From the NCBI GenBank assembly GCA_900548795.1, contig URLT01000053.1, forward strand, positions 1 through 12,711: a stretch of 12,711 nt of DNA, read 5' to 3'. Of this stretch, positions 1 to 5,938 are shown piece after piece. Each line of letters opens with the position of its first letter. The stretch's first letter is position 1. Made by a program: the position numbers and the translations under genes. The notes under the pieces are model-generated. The model ran no database searches and was not told the DNA's origin. It worked only from the letters and a program-made list of their open reading frames with translations. The DNA is from an uncultured Eubacteriales bacterium (lineage in GTDB: Bacteria > Bacillota > Clostridia > Oscillospirales > Oscillospiraceae).

Positions 1-98
1 TCAATTGCTCAAGGTGTTTGTTCATGTTTCTCGTTGTTTAATTTACAAGGTACATCCACCGTTCGCTTTCGCTTTGGTGTCGCTGTTCTCGCGGACAG
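1..98 (-). other. rRNA operon leader (5' part), 16S gene off the left edge
   Basis: Reading the minus strand downstream of the promoter at 106-134, the transcript contains ACCTTGTAAATTAAACAACG (about 31-50) and then a second CCTTGAG-type stretch near the window edge. CCTTGAAAA-TTAAACAA-like sequence is typical of Firmicutes pre-16S leaders and rRNA spacers. A leader hairpin can form from the GCTGT/ACAGC arms around 81-99. No rRNA body is visible, so the identity of the downstream gene is inferred from the leader and the promoter style. Confidence 0.6.
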
Positions 99-105
99 CT
101 CGTAT

Positions 106-184
106 ATAATATCACCTGTCCGCCGAGTTGTCAAGCGCTTTTTTTGGATTTTTTTCGGATTTCTTTGATTTTCCTCGCAATGTT
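106..184 (-). promoter_or_regulatory. Strong rRNA-type sigma-A promoter with A-rich UP element
   Basis: On the minus strand a perfect -35 TTGACA (129-134) is followed by a 17-bp spacer and a -10 TATTAT (106-111). Directly upstream of the -35, about 135-184, the minus strand is a run of A-tracts (AAAAAAA, AAAAAAA, GAAA), as expected of an UP element contacted by the RNA polymerase alpha subunits. Transcription should start near 99 and run off the left edge. The combination with the leader sequence is what I would expect for an rrn operon. Confidence 0.75.
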
Positions 185-220
185 TCAAAATCTCCGTAAA
201 TTATCCGACCGAAGCGCAAA

Positions 221-922
221 TTATGACACCTGACGCAGGATCTCTCTGCGCAGGCGCTGCATGATGCGCTTTTCGAGCCTCGAAATGTACGACTGCGAGA
301 TGCCCATGCTGTCTGCGACCTCCTTCTGCGTGCGCTCCTGCTGGCCGGACAGCCCGAAGCGCAGCGCGATGATGCGCTGCTCCCGCTCCGGCAGGCGCGC
401 GAGCGCCTCGCGCAGGAGCCGGCGCTCCGCGTCCTCCTCCATGGGCCGCATCACAACGTCCTCGTCTGTGCCGAGAATGTCCGAAAGCAGCAGCTCGTTG
501 CCGTCCCAGTCGGTGTTGATCGGCTCGTCGAGCGAGATCTCCGTCTTCTGCCCCGCAGTTTTGCGGATGTGCATCAGGATCTCGTTTTCGATGCAGCGCG
601 AGCAATAAGTCGCGAGCTTGATGTTCCGGTCGGATCGAAAGGTCGAGATCCCCTTGATCAGGCCGATCGTTCCAATGGAGATCAGATCCTCCAGACAGAT
701 CCCGGTGTTCTCGAATCGGCGCGAGATGAACACGACCAGCCGCAGGTTTCGCTCGATCAGGCGCTGACGTGCCTGCTCCTCCCCGGCCTCGGCGCGCTCG
801 AGCAGCGCGCGCTCCTCCTCCGTCGGCAGCGGCGGCGGGAGAATGTCGCTTCCGCAGATATAAAAAACCTTCGTCGGTCGTCTCAGAAGCGCAAAAAGCC
901 AGTCATACAGTTGCTTCCACAT
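221..922 (-). CDS. sigE: RNA polymerase sporulation sigma factor SigE (pro-sigma-E)
   Basis: Mother-cell-specific early sporulation sigma factor, 233 aa, made as an inactive precursor and activated by SpoIIGA. The N-terminal pro-region (residues 1 to about 25) is hydrophobic and leads into VFYICGSDILPPPL, which matches the processing-site neighbourhood of Bacillus subtilis SigE. Region 2 (about 59-121) contains NLRLVVFISRRFENTG, EDLISIGTIGLIKG and CSRCIENEILM. A diagnostic linker reads SLDEPINTDWDGNELLLSD. Region 4 (about 170-228) ends with the helix-turn-helix MGISQSYISRLEKR. I chose the ATG at 922 because GGAGG (931-935) sits 8 nt upstream. A TTG at 937 or the ATG at 928 are poorer choices by spacing. 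The gene overlaps the end of spoIIGA by 20 nt, so translation is probably coupled. No clear terminator follows before the rRNA-type promoter. Confidence 0.95.
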   Translation of the reverse strand: MWKQLYDWLFALLRRPTKVFYICGSDILPPPLPTEEERALLERAEAGEEQARQRLIERNLRLVVFISRRFENTGICLEDLISIGTIGLIKGISTFRSDRNIKLATYCSRCIENEILMHIRKTAGQKTEISLDEPINTDWDGNELLLSDILGTDEDVVMRPMEEDAERRLLREALARLPEREQRIIALRFGLSGQQERTQKEVADSMGISQSYISRLEKRIMQRLRREILRQVS

Positions 923-1754
923 CCACATTTCCTCCAATCAATGCATCATAGGCGCCGCCGTCGCTGAGCGGGACGGCGGAAAAGGCGGCCAGAGCCTTCC
1001 GCGTCCGGCCGTCCGGCATCCGGATCCGGCAGCGAAGCGCCAGCAGCAGCCCCTCGCGCGTGCCAACGGCGCGGAACGGGATCAGTCTGGGCGCATATGT
1101 CCGCAGGCGCACGGCCAGCGCCGCCGGGTCCTCAAAATCGGCCTGCTTCAGCCCGCAGTCAGGCAGCAGCCGCCGTGCGGCCGTCCACTCCGCCACGAGC
1201 ACCGGCTCGCCGCTGAGCGGGTCGCGCAGCGTGTTTCCGGTGTCGCGCAGCGCCGACAGCTCTGCCGTGCGGCCGTTGAGCCGCAGCGTGAGCGGCACGA
1301 CGCTGTCTGCCGCATGAGTCAGCCTCGGAAGCAGCAGCCGCGACGCGGCGCCGACGGCGACGGCCGTGAGCAGGAGCGTGGCGAACGAGACGGGGTAAAG
1401 CAGGCTGCTGCGAAACGCCCGCGGGCTTTCCCCGCGCAGAAGCATGACGCCGTAGACCGCGCCGCAGAGCGAGAGCGACAGCGCCGCAAAGACCGCCGCG
1501 AGGCGCAGCGTCGAGCGCCTCACGCCAAAGCCGGCGGCAAGCATTCCCCCGGCGACGGCGAGCCTGCACGGGACGGCCGTCAGCCAGCCGCAGTGCGGCA
1601 GAAAGACCGCGACGGCATAGGCCGCCCCCAGTGCGGCCGCCGGGAGCAGCCGCCGCATCCGCAGCGCCGCGCCGCCGAGCCGAGCCGTCGCGCGCAGGAG
1701 CAGACCGTTCACGGCAAGATTCAGAACGAACACGGCGTCCAGATAGACGATCAG
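903..1754 (-). CDS. spoIIGA: Sporulation sigma-E factor-processing peptidase SpoIIGA
   Basis: Membrane-embedded aspartic protease that removes the pro-region of SigE after engulfment signalling from the forespore. The protein begins IVYLDAVFVLNLAVNGLLL, which matches the MKIYLD start of the family, and has about five hydrophobic segments in residues 3-145. The soluble C-terminal protease domain carries the catalytic motif LRDTGNTLRDP (Asp at about residue 171) and the family end motif DALIGGN. The length of 283 aa is close to the B. subtilis protein (309). The start is uncertain: alignment to the family points to a CTG at 1754, with GGGGGTGG just upstream as a possible ribosome site. The reading frame is open upstream to an ATG at 1925, but that extension would run through a terminator-like hairpin. 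Operon with sigE, overlapping it by 20 nt. Confidence 0.88.
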   Translation of the reverse strand: MIVYLDAVFVLNLAVNGLLLRATARLGGAALRMRRLLPAAALGAAYAVAVFLPHCGWLTAVPCRLAVAGGMLAAGFGVRRSTLRLAAVFAALSLSLCGAVYGVMLLRGESPRAFRSSLLYPVSFATLLLTAVAVGAASRLLLPRLTHAADSVVPLTLRLNGRTAELSALRDTGNTLRDPLSGEPVLVAEWTAARRLLPDCGLKQADFEDPAALAVRLRTYAPRLIPFRAVGTREGLLLALRCRIRMPDGRTRKALAAFSAVPLSDGGAYDALIGGNVDVEATV

Positions 1755-1802
1755 ACGACCACCCCCAACAGACTGATGGACAAAGCATACCGCCTCCGGA
1801 CG

Positions 1803-1841
1803 AAAAAACAGGTCGCAATCGCCGAGGGCGATCGCGGCCTG
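1803..1841 (-). terminator. Hairpin with T-run upstream of spoIIGA (terminator or attenuator)
   Basis: Arms of 15 nt (1809-1823 and 1827-1841) pair with one A-C mismatch and one G-T pair around a GAG loop. On the minus strand the stem is followed at once by TTTTTT (1803-1808), about 48 nt before the spoIIGA start. On the plus strand the stem is followed by TTTGTTG and then TTTTTT. It therefore fits an intrinsic terminator that may work both ways. No plus-strand gene feeds into it, so the minus direction is the more likely one. Confidence 0.6.
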
Positions 1842-1943
1842 TTTGTTGCTTTTTTGCGCCGATTCGGTGCATTCCGAGGAAATCACGCGGATTTTTTCGC
1901 GGTAATCGCGCCGGATGCCCCGCACCGCGTCGAAGGATTTTTA

Positions 1944-2012
1944 GGAACCTCCGAATCAATCGGCTGCGGCGCCCAGCGGGTCTTTTGCCCCAACTTGTCG
2001 GTTTGAAACAAG
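1944..2012 (+). repeat. Intergenic repeat, forward unit 1
   Basis: This 69-bp unit begins GGAACCTCCGAATCAAT and includes CAGCGGGTCTTTTGCCCC and CGGTTTGAAA. It is followed without a gap by a second copy. Its outer end directly abuts a TAA (1941-1943, minus strand) that closes the open frame leading into spoIIGA. Confidence 0.85.
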
Positions 2013-2081
2013 GGAACCTCTGAATAAATAGGCTGCGGCGTTCAGCGGGTCTTTTGCCCCAACTTATTGGTTTGAAAATCT
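2013..2081 (+). repeat. Intergenic repeat, forward unit 2
   Basis: Tandem copy of the preceding unit with the same 69-bp period, starting GGAACCTCTGAATAAATA. Most positions are identical, including the block CAGCGGGTCTTTTGCCCC. Differences are scattered single bases, suggesting an old duplication or two independent family members. Confidence 0.85.
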
Positions 2082-2104
2082 TGAAATACACAAAGTATTC
2101 CTGC

Positions 2105-2173
2105 GATTTCCAAACCTCAATTTGGAAACAAAACCCCTCGCTGACCGCTCTTGCGATTTAATCAGAGGTTCCC
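2105..2173 (-). repeat. Intergenic repeat, inverted unit 3
   Basis: Read on the minus strand this begins GGGAACCTCTGATTAAAT, continues GGTCAGCGAGGGGTTTTG and ends GGTTTGGAAATC. It aligns along its length with forward unit 2 (TCAGCGGGTCTTTTG, GGTTTGAAAATC) and has the same 69-bp size. It also contains an 8-bp hairpin, TTTCCAAA/TTTGGAAA (2107-2128). Confidence 0.75.
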
Positions 2174-2177
2174 AAGA

Positions 2178-2217
2178 TCCCTCGCTGACCGCTCTTGCGA
2201 TTGAATCAGAGCTTCCC
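2178..2217 (-). repeat. Intergenic repeat, inverted unit 4 (shortened)
   Basis: A 40-bp inverted copy that reproduces the outer part of unit 3: CCCTCGCTGACCGCTCTTGC is shared, with a 44-bp offset between the two. Its end (GGGAAGCTCTGATTC on the minus strand) begins at the base right after the TAA stop of the DUF951 gene. The inner half of the unit is missing. Confidence 0.8.
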
Positions 2218-2403
2218 TTATTCTCCCGGCCGCTCGACGGCGCGGATGTTTTTCTCCGCCTTGCTTCTCGGAAGCATCAGCTCATGCCCGCAGCCGAGGC
2301 ACTTCAGGCGGAAATCCGCGCCGGTGCGCAGCACCCGCCATGTTTTCGAGCCGCACGGATGCGCCTTTTTCATGGTCAAAATATCGTTGAGTCGAATGTC
2401 CAT
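2218..2403 (-). CDS. DUF951 family protein
   Basis: A 61-aa protein of the DUF951 family, which is widespread in Firmicutes and has no established function. The family signature is clear: MKKAHPCGSKTWRVLRTGAD (about residues 10-29), followed by FRLKCLGCGHELMLPRSK. The Cys in HPCG and the CxxC of CLGCGH could bind a metal such as zinc, which is inference. The start at 2403 follows the family. An upstream in-frame ATG at 2430 would overlap the end of rarA and is less likely. The gene follows rarA after 5 nt, so both are almost certainly one transcript and the weak GGTGAGGGC ribosome site may rely on coupling. The stop codon abuts a member of the repeat family. Confidence 0.88.
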   Translation of the reverse strand: MDIRLNDILTMKKAHPCGSKTWRVLRTGADFRLKCLGCGHELMLPRSKAEKNIRAVERPGE

Positions 2404-2408
2404 TGCCC

Positions 2409-3668
2409 TCACCCCTTGATCTCGTCCCAATAGTGCTTCGCAGCCTGCTCAAGCTTGTTCTCGCCGTAGCGGTAGTAGGTCGTTCCGAGCAGATTATCCG
2501 GCAGATACTGCTGCTTGACCCAGTGATGCGGGAAATCGTGCGGATAGAGATAGCCCTGCTCGCGCTCCTGCCCGGCGGAATCGGCGTGGACGTTTTGCAG
2601 CTCGCGCGGGAAGGGGCCGACCTTGCCCCGGCGCACGTCGCGCAGCGCCGCGTCGATCGCCAAATAGCCGGAGTTCGACTTCGGGCACGTGGCAAGGAGG
2701 ATCACCGCGTCGGCCAGCGGCAGCCGCGCCTCGGGCATACCGAGCTGGAGCGCCGCATCGACGCACGCCTTGACGATCGGGATCGCCTGCGGATAGGCAA
2801 GGCCGATGTCCTCGCACGCCGAGCACAGGATCCTTCGGCAGCAGGCCGGCAGCTCGCCGACCTCCAGAAAACGCGCCAGATAGTGGATCGCGGCGTCCGG
2901 GTCGGAGCCGCGGATGGATTTCATCAGCGCCGAGAGGCAGTCGAAATGGTTGTCGCCGTCGCGGTCATAGCGCATGGACGAGCGCTGGGTCACGGCCACG
3001 GCGTCGGCGCAGGTCAGCCGCAGAGTCGTGTCGCCCGGGCGCGCCGCCAGAAAGAGCGCCTCGACGGCGTTGATGGCCTTGCGCACGTCGCCGCCGCAGG
3101 CCGAGGCAATGTGCTCCAGCGCCCCCGGCTCGGCCTCGGCCGTCACGCCGGCCTTTTCGGCGGCATAACGCACCGCGCGGCGCACCGCCTTGAGCACGTC
3201 CTCGGGCGTCAGCGGCTTGAACTCAAAGATCGTGCTGCGGCTGAGGATCGCGTTGAATACATAAAAATACGGATTCTCCGTCGTGGACGCGATGAGCGTG
3301 ATCTTGCCGTTTTCGATGTGCTCGAGCAGAGACTGCTGCTGTTTTTTGTTAAAGGACTGGATCTCGTCGAGATAGAGCAGCACGCCGTTCGGCGCGAGCA
3401 GCGTGTCAAGCTGGGCGACGATCTCGCGGATGTCGGCAGTGGAGGCCGTCGTGGCGTTGAGCTTGCACAGCTTGCGCTTGGTCGCCTCGGCAATGATGTT
3501 GGCGACGGTCGTCTTGCCTGTGCCGCTCGGGCCGTAAAAAATCAGGTTCGGAACCTTGCCGGATTCGATCATGCGGCGCAGAACGGTTCCCGTCCCGAGG
3601 ATCTCCTCCTGCCCGACCACGTCCTCGAGCGTCCTCGGGCGCAGCTCGTCGGCAAGCGGTTGATACAT
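2409..3668 (-). CDS. rarA: Replication-associated recombination protein A (AAA+ ATPase RarA/MgsA)
   Basis: AAA+ ATPase of 419 aa related to clamp loaders and the Werner-helicase-interacting protein. It acts at stalled replication forks with SSB. Visible elements are the N-terminal PLADELRPRTLEDVVGQEEI, Walker A GPSGTGKTT (46-54), Walker B LLYLDEIQSFNKKQQ (97-111), sensor-1 ASTTENP (127-133) and the arginine finger in ILSRSTIFEF (141-150). The C-terminal part carries the oligomerisation region, with GSDPDAAIHYLARFLEVGE and the conserved end YLPDNLLGTTYY. The start at 3668 has GAGGAGG 8 nt upstream and matches the family N-terminus. The full length suggests an intact gene. It is transcribed from its own sigma-A promoter, divergent from rpoD, and continues into the DUF951 gene. 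Confidence 0.95.
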   Translation of the reverse strand: MYQPLADELRPRTLEDVVGQEEILGTGTVLRRMIESGKVPNLIFYGPSGTGKTTVANIIAEATKRKLCKLNATTASTADIREIVAQLDTLLAPNGVLLYLDEIQSFNKKQQQSLLEHIENGKITLIASTTENPYFYVFNAILSRSTIFEFKPLTPEDVLKAVRRAVRYAAEKAGVTAEAEPGALEHIASACGGDVRKAINAVEALFLAARPGDTTLRLTCADAVAVTQRSSMRYDRDGDNHFDCLSALMKSIRGSDPDAAIHYLARFLEVGELPACCRRILCSACEDIGLAYPQAIPIVKACVDAALQLGMPEARLPLADAVILLATCPKSNSGYLAIDAALRDVRRGKVGPFPRELQNVHADSAGQEREQGYLYPHDFPHHWVKQQYLPDNLLGTTYYRYGENKLEQAAKHYWDEIKG

Positions 3669-3699
3669 GGCGCTCGCCTCCTCTCTTTTGTCTGCCCCT

Positions 3700-3728
3700 A
3701 TTATATTCCCGCCGCTCGAAATTTGCAA
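3700..3728 (-). promoter_or_regulatory. Sigma-A promoter of the rarA-DUF951 operon
   Basis: On the minus strand -35 TTGCAA (3723-3728), a 17-bp spacer and a consensus -10 TATAAT (3700-3705). The -10 lies about 31 nt upstream of the rarA start codon, giving a short leader that holds the GAGGAGG ribosome site. Confidence 0.85.
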
Positions 3729-3842
3729 GCGTATAAGCGGCGTATGCGGCGGGTATGATGGAAGAAACGGAAAAAATCGACGCCTCGGGGCAAATACGAG
3801 ACAAATTGCGATCATTTTCTCCAAATTTTTTCGCTGAAGCCC

Positions 3843-3871
3843 TTGCATTGGCCGATAATTCACGCTATAAT
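3843..3871 (+). promoter_or_regulatory. Sigma-A promoter of rpoD
   Basis: -35 TTGCAT (3843-3848), a 17-bp spacer and a consensus -10 TATAAT (3866-3871). Transcription should begin near 3878, about 37 nt before the rpoD start. A sigma-A-type promoter here implies autoregulation of rpoD. Confidence 0.88.
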
Positions 3872-3914
3872 AAGTCGAATGCGCTCATAATGAAAAGTTA
3901 CAAGGAAGTGCTCT

Positions 3915-5057
3915 ATGGCTACCTTAAATAAACACGAAAAAAGCAGCGACGACCTGATGGCCTCGCTCACGGCTCTGATCGACAAGGGGCGCCGCGAAGG
4001 CATGATCACCAACGCCGAGCTGATGGCCGCGCTGGAAAAGCTGGATCTCTCGGTCGACAAGATCGAGCGGGTCTATGACACCTTCGATTCCATCGGCATC
4101 CAAGTCGTCAGCGGCGAGGCGGACGGCGAAAGCGCCATTCCCGAGCTGCTCGAGGACGTGGACAGCGCCGCCATTGCCGAGGTCGAGGAGGAGCCGCTGG
4201 TCGACCCGGTGGAGCTGGCCGCGGAATACAATCTGGACGACCCGGTTCGGATGTACCTGAAGGAGATCGGCCAGATCCCGCTGCTCTCCCCGGAGGAGGA
4301 GCAGGAGCTGGCGCAGCGTGTCTCCGAGGGCGACCAGCAGGCGAAGAATAAGCTCACCGAGGCCAACCTGCGTCTGGTCGTCTCCATCGCGAAGAAGTAT
4401 TCCGGCCGCGGTCTGCACATTCTCGACCTCATCCAAGAGGGGAACACCGGTCTGATCCGCGCAGTCGACAAGTTTGACTATACAAAGGGAAACAAATTCT
4501 CTACATATGCGACCTGGTGGATCCGGCAGGCGATCACCCGCGCCATTGCCGACCAAGCGCGGACGATCCGCGTTCCGGTGCATATGGTAGAGGTCATCAA
4601 CAAGGCCACCCGCTGCAACCGCAAGCTGGTGCAGGAGCTGGGCAGAGAGCCGACGCTCGAGGAGATCGCCGACGAGCTGAACCTGCCGATTGAGAAGATC
4701 ATCGAGGCCAACCGCACCGCTGCCGACACGCTGTCGCTCGACACGCCGGTCGGCGACGAGGAGGACACGACGATCGGCTCCTTTGTTGAGGACGACAACA
4801 CCCCCGGTCCGGCCGACGCGACCAGCAACGCCCTGCTCTCCGAGGCGCTCAGCGAGATCCTCAACACGCTGACCGAGCGCGAGGCAGATGTCCTGCGCCT
4901 GCGCTTCGGCATGTACGACGGGAAGACCCACACGCTTGAGGAGGTCGGCCAGATCTTTGGCGTCACACGTGAGCGCATCCGCCAGATCGAGAACAAGGCC
5001 ATCCGCAAGCTCCGCCACCCGAGCAGAGCCAAAAAGATCCGCGATTTTTATTGCTGA
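3915..5057 (+). CDS. rpoD: RNA polymerase primary sigma factor RpoD/SigA
   Basis: Housekeeping sigma-70 factor, 380 aa, the usual size in Firmicutes. Region 1.1 covers about residues 10-85 and is acidic towards its end. Region 1.2 reads DDPVRMYLKEIGQIPLLS (108-125). Region 2 (about 151-222) holds NLRLVVSIAKKYSGRG, LIQEGNTGLIRAVDKFDY and the -10-binding FSTYATWWIRQAITRAI. Region 3 includes VPVHMVEVINK and LGREPTLEEIADEL. Region 4 (about 318-372) has LTEREADVLRLRFG and the -35-binding helix GVTRERIRQIENKAIRKLRH. The ATG has AAGGAAG 8 nt upstream. The gene has its own promoter and terminator, so it appears to be monocistronic. The dnaG gene often found upstream of rpoD is absent here. Confidence 0.97.
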   Translation: MATLNKHEKSSDDLMASLTALIDKGRREGMITNAELMAALEKLDLSVDKIERVYDTFDSIGIQVVSGEADGESAIPELLEDVDSAAIAEVEEEPLVDPVELAAEYNLDDPVRMYLKEIGQIPLLSPEEEQELAQRVSEGDQQAKNKLTEANLRLVVSIAKKYSGRGLHILDLIQEGNTGLIRAVDKFDYTKGNKFSTYATWWIRQAITRAIADQARTIRVPVHMVEVINKATRCNRKLVQELGREPTLEEIADELNLPIEKIIEANRTAADTLSLDTPVGDEEDTTIGSFVEDDNTPGPADATSNALLSEALSEILNTLTEREADVLRLRFGMYDGKTHTLEEVGQIFGVTRERIRQIENKAIRKLRHPSRAKKIRDFYC

Positions 5058-5070
5058 CTATGAATTGCAA

Positions 5071-5106
5071 AAGCGACCGCTGCAAATGCCGCAGCGGTCG
5101 CTTTTT
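5071..5106 (+). terminator. Intrinsic terminator of rpoD
   Basis: A perfect 13-bp stem (AAGCGACCGCTGC at 5071-5083 and its complement at 5091-5103) encloses a 7-nt loop and is followed by TTTTT. It begins 13 nt after the rpoD stop codon. The A-run on the other side (AAAAG) gives a short T-run on the minus strand, so it may also stop transcripts coming from the permease genes. Confidence 0.93.
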
Positions 5107-5176
5107 CGCTTCGCCGGGCGGCTTCCGCGCACGCCTCCGGGGTCGCTCCGGCAGGGTCTGCGGCGCGTTCTCATAC

Positions 5177-5210
5177 TGAATCAGAGGGTCCCTAGGGAAC
5201 CTCTGATTCA
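5177..5210. repeat. 34-bp palindrome made of two repeat-family ends
   Basis: TGAATCAGAGG on the left is the reverse complement of CCTCTGATTCA on the right. The centre GTCCCTAGGGAA completes the symmetry, with a single mismatched pair in the whole 34 bp. GGGAACCTCTGATT is the same end sequence found in the repeat cluster at 1944-2217. The right end supplies the TGA stop codon (5208-5210, minus strand) of the second permease gene. There is no T-run, so it is not a standard terminator. Confidence 0.85.
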
Positions 5211-5585
5211 TCCGGCAGACTTTTTTCCGCTCTTTTTCTTAAAAAACAGCTCGTTTGCCGCGACGAGGAGCAGAAAGCCGCCGAAGCATTTGCGCAGCAG
5301 GCTGCCGTCGAGCCACGTTGCCAGCAGCGCGCCACCCGCGGCGGTCACGCAGCCGGTCAGCGCAGCCGGAATGGCTGTCTTCCAGTCGACGAGCCGGTTT
5401 TTCGCGTGCAGCAGCACCGCGCAAAGCGCCGTCGGCAGAAAATAGAGCAGATTGATGCCCTGCGCCTCGGCCTGCGCGACCTCTCCGACGGCCGTCAGCC
5501 AGACCATAAGCAGCGTTCCGCCGCCGACGCCGATGCCGGAGAGGGCGCCGCAAGCCAGCCCGACCAAGGCGTTCCACCAGCTCAT
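5208..5585 (-). CDS. TauE/SafE (TSUP) family half-permease, second subunit
   Basis: Membrane protein of 125 aa with about four hydrophobic segments and a basic tail (FFKKKSGKKS). It starts MSWWNALVGLACGALSGIG, and the glycine-rich GIGVGGGTLL is the TauE/SafE loop motif that occurs once in each half of a full-length protein. Full-length members of this family of anion (sulfite, organosulfonate, related) transporters usually have about 250 aa and eight helices, so this is one half. The start codon overlaps the stop of the upstream half in ATGA, with no ribosome site of its own, indicating reinitiation and equal amounts of both halves. The substrate cannot be told from the sequence. The frame extends upstream to 5957, but that part overlaps the first half and does not look coding. 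Confidence 0.87.
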   Translation of the reverse strand: MSWWNALVGLACGALSGIGVGGGTLLMVWLTAVGEVAQAEAQGINLLYFLPTALCAVLLHAKNRLVDWKTAIPAALTGCVTAAGGALLATWLDGSLLRKCFGGFLLLVAANELFFKKKSGKKSAG

Positions 5586-5938
5586 CGCAGCAGCAGGCGC
5601 AGACCGCCCCAGACGAGAAAGAGCGCGAATACGAGACGCAGCAGCTTGGTGGGCAGCCGCTTGAGCACCAGTCCGGCAAGAAGCCCACCCGCTGCGCCGC
5701 CGACCAGATACGGCACGGCCTCGGCCGCGAACGAGCCGCCGCGCAGAAGATACACGCCCGCCGAAACGGCCGAAAGCGGCAGCATGACCGTCACCGAGGT
5801 CGCAAAGCGCCTTTGCGCGTCCAGCTCCGTCGTGCGCTCGAGCAGCGGCAAAACGACCATGCCGCCTCCCGCGCCGAAAAATCCGTTGACCAGTCCTGCC
5901 GCCGCGCCGGTCAGCGCGGGCGCGAGCCGCTTTTTCAT
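5582..5938 (-). CDS. TauE/SafE (TSUP) family half-permease, first subunit
   Basis: Membrane protein of 118 aa with about four predicted helices, beginning MKKRLAPALTGAAAGLVNGF. The glycine motif GFFGAGGGMVVLPLL (about residues 18-32) is the N-terminal hallmark of TauE/SafE transporters. The helices VMLPLSAVSAGVYLL and LVGGAAGGLLAGLVL are typical of the fold. GGAGAGGTGG precedes the ATG at suitable spacing. The gene overlaps its partner by 4 nt. The two probably assemble as a heteromeric permease equal to one full-length protein, which is inference. I found no convincing promoter in the 142-bp gap to the divergent SSB-like gene. Confidence 0.87.
   Translation of the reverse strand: MKKRLAPALTGAAAGLVNGFFGAGGGMVVLPLLERTTELDAQRRFATSVTVMLPLSAVSAGVYLLRGGSFAAEAVPYLVGGAAGGLLAGLVLKRLPTKLLRLVFALFLVWGGLRLLLR

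Noticed and set aside
1924..1935. Possible Spo0A box (GTCGAA) upstream of spoIIGA
   Set aside because: Only the core GTCGAA matches the consensus TTTGTCGAA, and no second box or suitable -10/-35 pair is nearby, so it is within chance expectation.
1159..2091. Alternative minus-strand frame through spoIIGA and the repeat cluster
   Set aside because: It reads through the tandem repeats, giving a duplicated low-quality peptide, and overlaps spoIIGA in a frame with no homology. Only its internal SD-ATG at 1786-1788 was worth noting.
2403..3758. Long open frame on the plus strand opposite rarA (451 codons)
   Set aside because: It is antisense to a clear rarA gene, has a composition rich in Arg/His/Gly typical of GC-rich shadow frames, and shows no recognisable domain.
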